DNA of 54,251 bases from Clavibacter tessellarius (GTDB taxonomy: Bacteria > Actinomycetota > Actinomycetes > Actinomycetales > Microbacteriaceae): positions 1-54,251 of the forward strand of contig NZ_LQXA01000020.1 of NCBI RefSeq assembly GCF_001618005.1, given 5' to 3'. A model generated the notes under the pieces. That model did no database searches. It was not told where the DNA came from and was given only the letters and a program-made list of their open reading frames with translations. Both the position numbers and the translations under genes were made by a program. Shown one piece after another: positions 15,748 to 24,360 of this stretch (positions within the stretch are counted from its first letter, which is position 1; every line of letters begins with the position of its first letter).

Positions 15748-16014
15748 GTGATCGTGCCCGTGGAGCTCTTCGCCGCCGCGTCCGCCGCGCTCGGCCGCAC
15801 GACCGACGCGCTCGACCTGCCCGACGGCGCCGTGCTCGGCGACCTCGTGGACGCGCTCGGCGCCCGGGCCGCGGCGTCCGAGGATCCCGCGAACGCCGCG
15901 GCCGTGCTGGCCCGCTGCACCTACCTCCTGGAGGGCGTCGCGACCACGGATCGCGACGCCCCCCTCACCGCGGGCAGCGCGGTGGACGTGCTGCCGCCGT
16001 TCTCGGGCGGCTGA
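15748..16014 (+). CDS. moaD: MoaD-type molybdopterin synthase small subunit
   Basis: An 88-aa ubiquitin-fold sulfur carrier ending in PPFSGG; the C-terminal Gly-Gly is the site that is adenylated and thiocarboxylated. A GTG start lies one base after the moaA stop, so the genes are co-translated. The likely activator is the MoeB-rhodanese at 26459-27646. The large subunit MoaE is not in the window. Strand order VPVELFAAASAALG and VDVLPPFSGG fits the family, although the overall sequence is diverged. Confidence 0.88.
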   Translation: MIVPVELFAAASAALGRTTDALDLPDGAVLGDLVDALGARAAASEDPANAAAVLARCTYLLEGVATTDRDAPLTAGSAVDVLPPFSGG

Positions 16015-16020
16015 CGTCGA

Positions 16021-18753
16021 TCAGTAGCTGTCCGTCACCGTGAGCTGACCGTTCACCACCTTGAGCCGCTGCGCGACCTGGAACGTGTCCTGGTAGTCGT
16101 GCTGCTCGGGGGTCGGCTCGAAGGAGTAGCTGGTCTGGTACTTCTCCTCCACCTGGCCGCTCGTGGTGGAGATGACCCCGATGGAGCCGTCGTCCCGCAC
16201 GATCACCTTCAGCTCGGGCATGCGCGTCACCGTGTACGAGACGTTCGACACGTTCGAGTAGTAGTACGGACCGCTGAAGGGGCATTCCGACGGGAGCTTC
16301 GCGTCCGTGCGGGCCGCGCACGATGTGATGGTGTCCTGCACCAGCTTGGAGGCGTCGGCCGTGAGCTTGTCCGTACCCGCCAGCGACAGCGAGACGGGCA
16401 CCGTGCCCGCGTCCGCGACGGTGACGTCGGCGGTCGGCGCGGCGAAGTAGTCGGTGCCCTCGACGGCGATCGTGTAGTCACCGGGGAAGGCCGCGAAGGA
16501 CTGGACGCCGCCGCCGTAGCCGGACGCGTGCGCGACCTGGCCGATGGGGATCCCGTCCGCGGTGATCTTCGCCCCTTCCAGAGCGGCGGGTGCCTGGACG
16601 ACGACCTTGCCCCCGAGGGAGGAGGTGACGCGCCACTCGTCCTGGATGAGCCACGACGTGCTGACGCGCGTGAGACCCACCTGGGTCGTCCGAGGATCCG
16701 TGCCCTGCTTGTAGGTGACGGTCGCCGTCGCCGTGTCGCCGTCCTGGTGGACGAGGCCGAGCTGCACGTCGGAGATGCGCGTCTTCGCGGACTGCAGCAC
16801 CTGGTCGGTGAGCATGCCGGAGCCGATCCCGTCGATCTGGGCGAGGGTGCCCGCCGTGCTGGCGTCCCCGTCGGCGATGGCCTGGACGAAGCGCTGCGCC
16901 GTGGAACCGGGACCCCAGACGGTGGAGCGGAGCACGCCCCCCGTGATCGACAGCGCGACGATGAGCAGGACGACCGCACCGCCGGCGATGGAGGAGCGGA
17001 TGAGGATGCGGCGCCCCCGCGGGGACAGCGCCCGCGGCGCCGGCAGACCCGCGACGGCCGGGGCCGGCGCGGTGTCGGTCGGCTCGCCCGCAGGTGCGTC
17101 GCCTGCCTGCACCGCTCCCGCGGCGGACGCGGCGGTGGCCGCCCCGACCCCGGGCGCGTTCACGGGACGCGCACGCGGGGTCCACGCGGCGACGGCCGCG
17201 GCGTCCCTGCCCACGAGTCGCGCGATGAGCCCCGTGAGCGGGGCGGGCGTGACGGCGAGGACCCGCGGCGCCACGAAGCGCGCCACGGTCTCGATGGCCC
17301 CTCCCCAGAGGGCGAGGATGACCGGCAGCCACGGAGTGAGGCCGATCGATCCGTCGCCGTTGACCGTCGCGACGTGGACGCTGACGACGGCCGTCCCGAG
17401 GACGAGCCCGAGGATGCCGAGCACGAAGTAGGCGGCGGGAGTCGCGGCCCAGTCGACGCCCCGGCGCGCCACCGCACCGCGGCGGATGGCGAGCGCGATG
17501 CCCGCGACGAACGCGAGCAGCACGGAGAGCAGCACGAGGAGCCAGATCGACGCCGGGCCGCTGAGGACGGAGAGGTCGGTGTTGCCGGCCTGGTAGCGGG
17601 AACCGGCGGCCGACTGCGCGACCTGCACGAGGAAGTCGGACGGGGAGGCCGTGGCGAACATGCTCACGGCGGCGAGCACGACGGCGAGGTTCCCGAGGAA
17701 CAGCGGCAGCGCGGCGCCGGGTCCCGAGGAGCCGGCGAAGGCGGATCCGATGACGATGACGACGGCCGAGACGACGACGAGCGCTCCGAGGTGGCTGGCC
17801 GCGACCCGCAGGGTGCCGAGGCCGGCGGCGATCACGGGGTGCAGGCCGGTGAGCCATCCCGGACGCGCGAGGAGGGTCGCGGAGACGCCCACGAGGAAGG
17901 CCACGAAGACGGATCCGACCGTGGTCGCGGAGATGTCGCCGATGGAGACTCCGCTCGACGCGGGGATGCGGAAGGCCAGGAGGAGGCCGAGCACGAGGCT
18001 GATGACCGCGAGCACGAGGCCCGAGATGACGGATCCGGCGAGGCGCACGCGGAACGGCTGATCACGGCGCCCGGCGTACCGGGCGACGAGCACGAGCGCG
18101 AGGAGCTGCGCGAGGCCCACGGTGACGGGCAGGACGCCGACCGACAGCGATCCGGTCACGGGGACGATCACCTGGAGGGCTCCGGAGACCCCCAGCCGAC
18201 CGAGGTCGGCGAGCGAGATGAGCTGGGCGGGGCCGGCGAAGATGTTGCCGATGGCGCCGAGCGCGTCGGGGATGCTCGGCGTCGACATGCCGCCGGAGGA
18301 GCCGGAGGACGCGCCCGAGCCCGAGCCGGAGCCGCTGTTCGAGGCGATCGCGACCGCGATGGTGAGGAGGAGGCACACGACGCCCACCAGGTAGGCGGCC
18401 ACGTAGGCACCGGCGCCGGCGACGACCGCCACGATGCGATCGCGCACCGTGAGGCCGCGGAGGGCGTCGACCACGGGGTTGGGCCGATGCGGTGCGGCGC
18501 CGGTCGGGGAGACGCCGGTCGGGGAGACGCCGGTCGCGGGGCCGACGGTCGGGGGGACGCCGATCGGGGGGACGCCGATCGGGGGGACGCCGATCGGGGG
18601 GACGCCCGCGGAGGCCGCGGCCGGCGGCGGGAGAGCCGGGCCGCCGGCCGCGGCTCCCGTCTCGGAGGCCGGAGGCGGCGTGGCGGGCTCCGGCGTGACC
18701 GGCTCCGGTGTGGCGGGCTCCGTCGCGGACGGGTCGGGTGTGGGTTCGGACAC
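16021..18753 (-). CDS. Large multi-pass membrane protein with extracytoplasmic C-terminal domains
   Basis: A 910-aa protein. Residues 1-85 are Pro/Thr/Glu-rich and include seven 5-residue repeats (GVPPI, GVSPT and similar). About ten hydrophobic helices follow up to residue 560, then an Ala/Pro linker, one more helix near 640 and a 255-residue outer domain. That domain begins with STAQRFVQAIADGDASTA, similar to small NTF2/DUF4878-like or TcaA-type modules, and ends with a polar region with two Cys. The GTG start has AGAGGAG upstream. A TATTTT extended -10 lies about 90 bp upstream. I do not know the function; cell-envelope sensing or homeostasis is plausible. Confidence 0.82.
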   Translation of the reverse strand: MSEPTPDPSATEPATPEPVTPEPATPPPASETGAAAGGPALPPPAAASAGVPPIGVPPIGVPPIGVPPTVGPATGVSPTGVSPTGAAPHRPNPVVDALRGLTVRDRIVAVVAGAGAYVAAYLVGVVCLLLTIAVAIASNSGSGSGSGASSGSSGGMSTPSIPDALGAIGNIFAGPAQLISLADLGRLGVSGALQVIVPVTGSLSVGVLPVTVGLAQLLALVLVARYAGRRDQPFRVRLAGSVISGLVLAVISLVLGLLLAFRIPASSGVSIGDISATTVGSVFVAFLVGVSATLLARPGWLTGLHPVIAAGLGTLRVAASHLGALVVVSAVVIVIGSAFAGSSGPGAALPLFLGNLAVVLAAVSMFATASPSDFLVQVAQSAAGSRYQAGNTDLSVLSGPASIWLLVLLSVLLAFVAGIALAIRRGAVARRGVDWAATPAAYFVLGILGLVLGTAVVSVHVATVNGDGSIGLTPWLPVILALWGGAIETVARFVAPRVLAVTPAPLTGLIARLVGRDAAAVAAWTPRARPVNAPGVGAATAASAAGAVQAGDAPAGEPTDTAPAPAVAGLPAPRALSPRGRRILIRSSIAGGAVVLLIVALSITGGVLRSTVWGPGSTAQRFVQAIADGDASTAGTLAQIDGIGSGMLTDQVLQSAKTRISDVQLGLVHQDGDTATATVTYKQGTDPRTTQVGLTRVSTSWLIQDEWRVTSSLGGKVVVQAPAALEGAKITADGIPIGQVAHASGYGGGVQSFAAFPGDYTIAVEGTDYFAAPTADVTVADAGTVPVSLSLAGTDKLTADASKLVQDTITSCAARTDAKLPSECPFSGPYYYSNVSNVSYTVTRMPELKVIVRDDGSIGVISTTSGQVEEKYQTSYSFEPTPEQHDYQDTFQVAQRLKVVNGQLTVTDSY
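18501..18605 (-). repeat. Seven 15-bp tandem repeats encoding a Pro-rich pentad array
   Basis: Seven contiguous 15-bp units (boundaries every 15 bp from 18501) of the type CGATCGGGGGGACGC, with variants, encode GVPPI/GVSPT pentads near the N-terminus of the 910-aa membrane protein. Three adjacent units are identical. The plus strand carries G6 runs every 15 nt. Confidence 0.9.
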
Positions 18754-18839
18754 GTGGTGCTCCTCTGCGTGGCTGCTGTACGACTCAGACCGGGGCACCG
18801 ACGGGTCGTGCCCGCTGATGCACCCGGCGGTGCAGCCGG

Positions 18840-18845
18840 AAAATA
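18840..18845 (-). promoter_or_regulatory. Extended -10 promoter for the 910-aa membrane-protein gene
   Basis: TGGTATTTT on the minus strand gives an extended -10 (TATTTT) about 87 bp upstream of the GTG start, in one of the few AT-containing patches of the region. I see no clear -35. Confidence 0.35.
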
Positions 18846-18996
18846 CCAGCGAATGCGAAGGTGCTGCACTGATTCTCCCCAGGCGCACGTGCAGGCCGCG
18901 CACGGCCGCGGAGACGGGTCCCGGCGGCGGGCCGCGGACGTCGGAATCCGGAACGGGGGCGCTCCGCGGAGGAGGACGGGGGCGCCGGGCTGCGGA

Positions 18997-19968
18997 TTAG
19001 GCCGCGTCGCGCGCGGCGAGCAGGGCGCCGAGGACGGCCGCGCCCTGGTGCGCGTCCGCCACGGTCACGAGCCGCGCCCGGCCGCCGCGCAGCCGGACGA
19101 CGAGCCCGGATCCGGATCGCGTGACGTACGCGACGCCGCGCCCCGAGAGCCGCAGACCCCAGCCGCCCCACTCGCCGGGCGACACGTCCTCCCAGCCGCC
19201 GGACTCGATCCGGTCGAGGGGCACGCGCATGACGGGGATCCGCGTCCACGACGACGTGACCCGGAAGCCGCGGGCGTCCACGGTGACGTCGACCCGGGCC
19301 AGGACGAGGACCGCGAGACCCGACACGACCAGCGGGATGGAGGAGAGCGCGGCGGTGCCCACGTCGATGCCGGACGTGCTGATGCCCGCCACGATGCCGG
19401 TGACCACGACAGCCGCGCCGATGCCCGCGAACCACGCGCTGCCCGCATGGGCTCGCCAGGCGATCCGGGCCGTGGCGGTCACCGGGAGCGCCGGCACGTC
19501 GTGCGCGGGGACGGGCGACGCGTGCCGCACGAGCACGATCAGTGGGATGGCGGCCGCCAGCGCGCCGACGCCGAGGAACACGACGCTCCACCACATGGGG
19601 AACGTGCCGTCGCCGACCGAGCCGGCCATGGCGATGCCGATCCAGCCCGTGGCGAGGCTCCCCGCGAGGAGGTTGACGACGAGCAGCACCGTGGCGGCGG
19701 TGCGCCGGTCCCGCACGCGCAGCGCGGCGACGGCGAGCGCCGTGCCGAGGAGGGCGAGGCCGAGCGCGGCGGCGAGCATCGGCCACGGCGAGCTCCAGCC
19801 GTCGGGGCTGCCGTCGGCGGCGAAGTGGACGGCGATGCGGGCGGGCAGCTCCGGCGCGAGCAGGACGGCCGCGACGCCGAGCACCAGCGCGATGACGGCC
19901 GCGGGGGCGACGACCGCCACGCGCGCGCCGAGGGACAGGGGGAGGGACGGGGGCGTCGTGGCGGTCAT
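18997..19968 (-). CDS. DUF1648-domain membrane protein
   Basis: A 323-aa protein with about seven hydrophobic helices. LPARIAVHFAADGSPDGW (about 42-59) is the hallmark of DUF1648 proteins, which are often paired with small GntR regulators. The C-terminal part (about 215-320) is a PH-like bacterial domain with RIPVMRVPLDRIESGGW and VTRSGSGLVVRL. The ATG overlaps the GntR stop (ATGA), so this is the effector of that regulator's operon. Proteins like SdpI belong to the same broad group, but an immunity role here is only a possibility. Confidence 0.85.
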   Translation of the reverse strand: MTATTPPSLPLSLGARVAVVAPAAVIALVLGVAAVLLAPELPARIAVHFAADGSPDGWSSPWPMLAAALGLALLGTALAVAALRVRDRRTAATVLLVVNLLAGSLATGWIGIAMAGSVGDGTFPMWWSVVFLGVGALAAAIPLIVLVRHASPVPAHDVPALPVTATARIAWRAHAGSAWFAGIGAAVVVTGIVAGISTSGIDVGTAALSSIPLVVSGLAVLVLARVDVTVDARGFRVTSSWTRIPVMRVPLDRIESGGWEDVSPGEWGGWGLRLSGRGVAYVTRSGSGLVVRLRGGRARLVTVADAHQGAAVLGALLAARDAA

Positions 19969-20315
19969 CGTGCTCCCTTGATCATGGTGAGGAGGTCGTC
20001 GAGGGGCACCCCGAGGGTGTCGGCCTGCGCGCGCAGCTCCTCGACGAGCGAGCGCATCCGGTCGAACGAGGCGTTGCCCGAGCGGATCACCGTGGCCCCG
20101 CGACCGCGTCGCAGCTCGATGAGCCCGTCGTCCTGGAGGCTCGCGTACGCCCGGAGGACCGTGTGCATGTTCACGTCGATCGAGGCCGCGAGATCGCGCG
20201 CCGACGGCAGACGCTCGCCGCTCGCGAGCTCCCCGCGCGCGATGGCGTAGCGGATCTGCGTGGCGACCTGGTCGGCCAGCGACGCCTTCGCCGCGGGATC
20301 CACAGTGATGAGCAT
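19965..20315 (-). CDS. GntR-family regulator, YtrA type
   Basis: A 116-aa protein. The winged helix (about 12-78) contains SLADQVATQIRYAIARGEL, RLPSARDLAASIDVNMHTVLRAYASL and the wing GLIELRRGRGATV. The short C-terminal helix pair (about 40 residues) places it in the YtrA subfamily, which usually represses its own operon with a membrane or transport protein. It is coupled to the DUF1648 gene by ATGA. A 19-bp palindrome directly adjoins the start codon and contains a consensus TATAAT, so the transcript should be leaderless and autorepressed. Confidence 0.92.
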   Translation of the reverse strand: MLITVDPAAKASLADQVATQIRYAIARGELASGERLPSARDLAASIDVNMHTVLRAYASLQDDGLIELRRGRGATVIRSGNASFDRMRSLVEELRAQADTLGVPLDDLLTMIKGAR

Positions 20316-20334
20316 GTTCGCATTATATGCGAAC
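20316..20334 (-). promoter_or_regulatory. Leaderless promoter covered by GntR palindrome
   Basis: GTTCGCAT-TAT-ATGCGAAC is a perfect inverted repeat with 8-bp arms. On the minus strand it contains TATAAT (20322-20327), a consensus -10, exactly 6 nt before the ATG at 20315. A dimer bound here would cover the -10 and the initiation site. Confidence 0.75.
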
Positions 20335-20362
20335 AATGCATGTCCGCACCAGAGGGCGCGCA

Positions 20363-21406
20363 TCACGCCGACTCGCGCACCACCAGCTGATGCCGCACCG
20401 TGCGGATCACCTCGGGGCCGGAGCGCGGCAGCTCCCCCGCGATCATCGCGACCGCGAGATCGAGCGCGTTCCGGGCGAGCTCGTCGAGGTCCACCGCGAG
20501 CGTCGTGAGCGTGGGCGCGAGCAGGCGGCCGATCGACAGGCCGTCGATGCCGACCACGCGCACCTCGCCCGGCACGTCGACGCCCGCGCGGCGGCACGCG
20601 GAGAGCACGCCGAGGGCGCACACGTCGTTGAAGGCGACGATCGCGTCGGCGGTGCGCGGCCGGGCGACGATCCGCTCGGTCGCCTCGGCCGCGGCCTCCG
20701 CGGTGGGTGCGGATGCGCGCACCACGGACGCCTCCATCCCGCGCGCCGCGAACGCGTCGACCAGCAGCCGGGCGCGCGCGCTCGGACCGACGGCCACGGC
20801 GGCGTCGAGCACGACCGGATGCGCGACGCCCGCCGCCCGCAGGTGGTCGGCGAGCGCCTCGACGGCGCCCGAGGGATCGAGGAGGACGGCGGCGCGCAGG
20901 GGCTCGCCGCGCGGATCCAGCTCCACGACGGGCACGGAGCCGAGCCGCGCGATCCACTCGCCGGCGCGGGAGCCGAGCGTGCCGATGACCGCGTCGGTCT
21001 GCGCGCCGAGCGCCTCCACCATGCGGTCGGAGTCGGCGGCGAGGCCCACGTCGGCGAGCGACACGTTCCAGCCGCGCGCCGCCGCGACGCGCACGACCGC
21101 GGACGCGAGCTCCGGCGACCACGGGTTCCGCAGGTCGTCGACCACGAGGCCGAGCTGGTGGTCGCCGCCCGTCACGAGGCCGCGGCCGAAGCGCGACGGC
21201 CGGTAGGCGAGCTGGTCGGCGACGTCGAGCACCCGCCGCTTCGTCTCCTCGCTGATGCCCGGCATGGCGTTCATCGCGCGCGTCACGGTCTGGCGGGAGA
21301 CCCCGGCGGCGGACGCGACGTCGTGGATCGTGGCGCGGCCGGCCGGGTCCCTCGCGGGCTCCCGGCCGGACGCATCCGCTCCGCTCAGCCGCGCAGGTCC
21401 AGCCAC
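20363..21406 (-). CDS. LacI-family transcriptional repressor
   Basis: A 347-aa protein. The HTH ATIHDVASAAGVSRQTVTRAMN is near residues 25-46, followed by the hinge region RPSRFGRGLVTGG and a periplasmic-binding-protein-like sensor domain. I take the GTG at 21404-21406 because GGAG lies 8 nt upstream. A CTG overlapping the upstream stop (21386-21388) is the other possible start. It follows the Gfo/Idh-AKR fusion gene and overlaps it by 22 bp. It most likely binds the two GTGAACGTTCAC-type operators upstream of that gene (23444-23524). The ligand is probably a sugar or polyol derivative; that is inferred. Confidence 0.88.
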   Translation of the reverse strand: MAGPARLSGADASGREPARDPAGRATIHDVASAAGVSRQTVTRAMNAMPGISEETKRRVLDVADQLAYRPSRFGRGLVTGGDHQLGLVVDDLRNPWSPELASAVVRVAAARGWNVSLADVGLAADSDRMVEALGAQTDAVIGTLGSRAGEWIARLGSVPVVELDPRGEPLRAAVLLDPSGAVEALADHLRAAGVAHPVVLDAAVAVGPSARARLLVDAFAARGMEASVVRASAPTAEAAAEATERIVARPRTADAIVAFNDVCALGVLSACRRAGVDVPGEVRVVGIDGLSIGRLLAPTLTTLAVDLDELARNALDLAVAMIAGELPRSGPEVIRTVRHQLVVRESA

Positions 21407-23418
21407 GCCACCTGCTCCGGGGTGAGCTCGACGGAGAGGCCCTGCATCGAGGAGCGGACCTCCGAGATGGTGCGCGGTCCGAAGAGCGGGAAGGTCGGGA
21501 ACGGCTGCGCGAGCACGTACGCGAGCGCGATCGCCGTGGCCTGCACCCCGTGCTCGGCGGCGAGCTCCTCGGCCCGGCGGAGGCGCTCGAAGTTGTCGTC
21601 GCCGTAGTAGCAGCGCACGAGCTCCGGGTCGCTCAGGTCGTCCGGGCGGGCGCGACCGGTGAAGAAGCCGCGGGCCTGCGACGACCACGGCAGCAGCGGG
21701 ATCTGCCGCTCCTCGAGCCAGGCCTTGGAGGCCGGATCCGTGACGTGCACGCACCCCGCCCACGGCACGTCGTACGCCTCGGCCAGGCCGAAGTGGTCGC
21801 TCAGCGCCTGGAAGCCCGCCCGCCCGTTGGCCTGCGCGTAGGCCTGCGCCTCGTCGAAGCGCTCCGGGGTCCAGTTTGAGACGCCGTAGGAGCGGATCCG
21901 CCCGGCGCGCTGGTGCTCGTCCATCACGTCGACGAACTCCCCCACCGGCACGTCGGGGTTGTCGCGGTGCATGAGGTAGATGTCGGCGTAGTCGGTGCCC
22001 TGGCGCTCGAGGCTCTCGAGCAGCTGCCGCGTGAGCGAATCGGGGTCGCAGTGCGGGGTGTGGGCGCCCTTGGTGATGACGACCAGGTCCTCGCGGATGC
22101 CGCGGTTCTGGATCCACCTCCCGAGGCGCCCCTCGAGCACGCCGCCGCCGTAGATGTAGCCCGTGTCGAACGCGTTGCCGCCCTGCTCGACGAAGTGGTC
22201 GAAGATCGCCGACGCGTGGGCGAGGTCGGGCTGGTTGTCGACGCCCATGACGAGGCGCGACATGCGCTTGCCGACGCCGGGGATCTCGCCGTACAGCATC
22301 GGGCTGTCGTCGCGCACCCGGAGGGGCCGGCCCGAGACGGTGGGGATGTCGGCGTCCTCCGCCTCGAACGGGTAGCGGAGCTCGAGCGCGGCGCGCCAGC
22401 GGTCGAGCGTGCGCGCGGTGGCGAGCGTCTCGTCGAGCGTCATCTGCGCGGCCTCGCCGAGACCGGCCGCGAGCGCGTCGGTCGTGGCGTCGGCCTCGAT
22501 CGCGTACGGCTTCGCGCCCGTGAAGGTGAGCGTGCGCGGCTCCTCGCCGACGACCGAGATCTCGATGGTGGGGGCGTCGCCGAGGGTCCACGGGTCGTTG
22601 AGGTGGATGCGGCCGCGGGATCCGTGGATCGTGAGCGCCTGCGGCTCGTCGAGCGCGACGCCCGTGCGGAGCGTGGCGGTGATGCCTGGCCGCCCGGCGC
22701 CGCCGCGATAGGTGGGGCGCGCGACCGACCACTCGTCGACGCCGGTCGGGCCGACCGTGCCGTCGACCTCGAGGGTGAGCGGCTCGGCGACCGCGATCCC
22801 GGTGGCGGCCTGCACGACGGCGGCCGCGGCGGTGACCGTGTAGCCGCCGACGTCGAGGATCCCGCCGCCCGCGGTCGCGGTGTCGTAGAGCCGGCCGGTG
22901 CGGGATCCGGTGCGGAAGGAGAAGGACGCGTCGACGTGGGCGACCTCGCCGATCTCGCCGTCGCGGATCAGCTCGAGGAGCGCCTGGGTCTGCGGGTGGA
23001 AGCGGTACATGTACGCCTCGACGAGCGGGAGGCCGGCCGCGCGGGCCGCATCGACGAGCGCCATCGCGGTGCCGTGGTTGACGGCGAGCGGCTTCTCGCA
23101 GAGGACGGCCTTGCCGGCGTCGAGGGCGCGGATCACGAGGTCGGCGTGGCCGGTGTGCACGGTGGAGATGTAGACGGCGTCGACGGTCGGATCCGCGAGG
23201 ACGGCGTCGTAGTCGCCGCCCGTGACGTCGGCGAAGCCGTGGTCGGCGGCCTCGGCGGCGAAGGCCCCGGCGCGTTCGGCGCTCGAGCTGCCGGCGGCGA
23301 CGAGGCGGGCGCCGCGCGTGCTCGCGGGGAGCTGGGAGAGGAAGCGGCGGGCGATGCTGCCCGGGCCGAGGACCGCCCAGCCGGGAGCGGTCGGGGTGGT
23401 CGGGGTGGGGTCGGTCAT
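21385..23418 (-). CDS. Fused Gfo/Idh/MocA dehydrogenase and aldo/keto reductase
   Basis: A 677-aa single reading frame. Residues 1-350 are a Gfo/Idh/MocA NAD(P)-dependent dehydrogenase (AVLGPGSIARRFL Rossmann start, the CEKPLAVN motif near 106, EAYMYRFHPQ). Residues about 365-677 are an aldo/keto reductase with Asp/Tyr in AFDTGYIYGG, Lys in VITKGAH and His in IYLMHRDNP, the usual tetrad. Both halves keep catalytic residues, suggesting two linked redox steps on a sugar, perhaps oxidation and re-reduction of neighbouring carbons. It is transcribed with the LacI gene from a promoter bracketed by twin operators. Confidence 0.9.
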   Translation of the reverse strand: MTDPTPTTPTAPGWAVLGPGSIARRFLSQLPASTRGARLVAAGSSSAERAGAFAAEAADHGFADVTGGDYDAVLADPTVDAVYISTVHTGHADLVIRALDAGKAVLCEKPLAVNHGTAMALVDAARAAGLPLVEAYMYRFHPQTQALLELIRDGEIGEVAHVDASFSFRTGSRTGRLYDTATAGGGILDVGGYTVTAAAAVVQAATGIAVAEPLTLEVDGTVGPTGVDEWSVARPTYRGGAGRPGITATLRTGVALDEPQALTIHGSRGRIHLNDPWTLGDAPTIEISVVGEEPRTLTFTGAKPYAIEADATTDALAAGLGEAAQMTLDETLATARTLDRWRAALELRYPFEAEDADIPTVSGRPLRVRDDSPMLYGEIPGVGKRMSRLVMGVDNQPDLAHASAIFDHFVEQGGNAFDTGYIYGGGVLEGRLGRWIQNRGIREDLVVITKGAHTPHCDPDSLTRQLLESLERQGTDYADIYLMHRDNPDVPVGEFVDVMDEHQRAGRIRSYGVSNWTPERFDEAQAYAQANGRAGFQALSDHFGLAEAYDVPWAGCVHVTDPASKAWLEERQIPLLPWSSQARGFFTGRARPDDLSDPELVRCYYGDDNFERLRRAEELAAEHGVQATAIALAYVLAQPFPTFPLFGPRTISEVRSSMQGLSVELTPEQVAWLDLRG

Positions 23419-23443
23419 GGGGAGCCCTTCGCGGCGTCGTCGG

Positions 23444-23524
23444 CGTGAACGTTCACGACGACGCTACGGGCCGGCGTCCGGCGCGGTCAAGGGGGCGGGC
23501 GCAGCGGGCTCGTGAACGTTCACG
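23444..23524 (-). promoter_or_regulatory. Promoter bracketed by twin LacI-type operators
   Basis: Two identical 14-bp palindromes CGTGAACGTTCACG (23444-23457 and 23511-23524) lie with centres 67 bp apart. Between them on the minus strand are TTGACC (23485-23490), an 18-bp spacer and TAGCGT (23461-23466). One operator covers the start of transcription; the other sits upstream of the -35 and overlaps the stop codon of the GNAT gene. This geometry suits repression by looping. Confidence 0.78.
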
Positions 23525-24131
23525 ACGGAAGCGCGGCATCGGGCGCGTGCAGGGTGAGCCACTCCTCGTCGATGCGGTAGCCGAGCGCGGCGCCGGCCGC
23601 GATGATCGCCGCGTTGTCCCGGGAGCCGCCGGTGCGGAAGGCGCGCATGCCGGCGTGGAGCAGGGCGAGGACGGACGCCGCCTTCACGGCGCGGCCGAGC
23701 CCGCGCGAGCGGTGGGTCCGCGCGACGACGGTGACGTCCGTCTCGGCCCGGGCGCCGGCCGCGTCCACGTCGACGACCGTGAGGGCGACGAGGCGCCCGT
23801 CCGCGTCCAGGGCGCCGAAGGCACGCCGCGCCGGGGTGCCCACGAGCGCGGTCTCGGGCGTGAACGGCGCGTGCCGGGTGGCCGGGCCGCCCGGGTAGTC
23901 GTCGATCGTGGCGGCGTCGAGCTCGAGGATCCGGTCCCGGTCGTCCGGCCCGAGCTCGCGGATCCGCAGGCCGGGCGCGATGCCGGCCACGCACGCGCGC
24001 AGGTGCGCCTCATCGACGCGGTCGGCGTCGAGCTGCGCGCCCCACGACCGGGCGCCCACGCTCCAGCCTGCGGCGAGCAGGCCGCCGAGCCGCGGGTCGT
24101 CGGAGCGGAGGATGACGGGGTCGTGGGTCAT
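23520..24131 (-). CDS. GNAT-family N-acetyltransferase
   Basis: A 203-aa protein. The acetyl-CoA region is visible as VTVVARTHRSRGLGRAVKAASVL (about 135-157), the R/Q-x-x-G-x-G/A loop, with a following TGGSRDNAAIIAAGAALGYRI strand and helix typical of GNAT C-termini. The N-terminal 60 residues are less conserved. The ATG is preceded by CAGGCT 6 nt upstream, possibly another leaderless start. The stop codon lies inside the upstream operator of the next operon. The acceptor is unknown. Confidence 0.82.
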   Translation of the reverse strand: MTHDPVILRSDDPRLGGLLAAGWSVGARSWGAQLDADRVDEAHLRACVAGIAPGLRIRELGPDDRDRILELDAATIDDYPGGPATRHAPFTPETALVGTPARRAFGALDADGRLVALTVVDVDAAGARAETDVTVVARTHRSRGLGRAVKAASVLALLHAGMRAFRTGGSRDNAAIIAAGAALGYRIDEEWLTLHAPDAALPS

Positions 24132-24360
24132 GCGACGAGCCTGGCATGGCGATGCGCTCGCCTCGCGGGCATGCGACCGGTCCGCTGTCCGGGCGGCGGA
24201 GGGCGAGCCGGAGCGGTGGGGCGCGAAGCTGCGGGAGACGGAGTCGCTGCGGGCGTCGGTCGCGTGATCCACCCCGATCGGGGGCGTCCCGCGCGGCGCG
24301 CACGGTGAGAGGCTCAGGCCGTACCCGACCGAGCCGGCCGGCCCACCCGAAGGAGTCCCC

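Noticed and set aside
16099-20250. A 1383-codon open frame on the plus strand
   Set aside because: It is antisense to the 910-aa membrane protein, DUF1648 and GntR genes. Its product is an Arg/Asp/Gly-rich composition artefact, as expected in very GC-rich DNA. Many other long frames were dropped for the same reason.
21386-21388. CTG start for the LacI gene, overlapping the upstream TGA
   Set aside because: Geometrically attractive, but the in-frame GTG at 21404-21406 has a GGAG site at proper spacing and is a commoner start codon.
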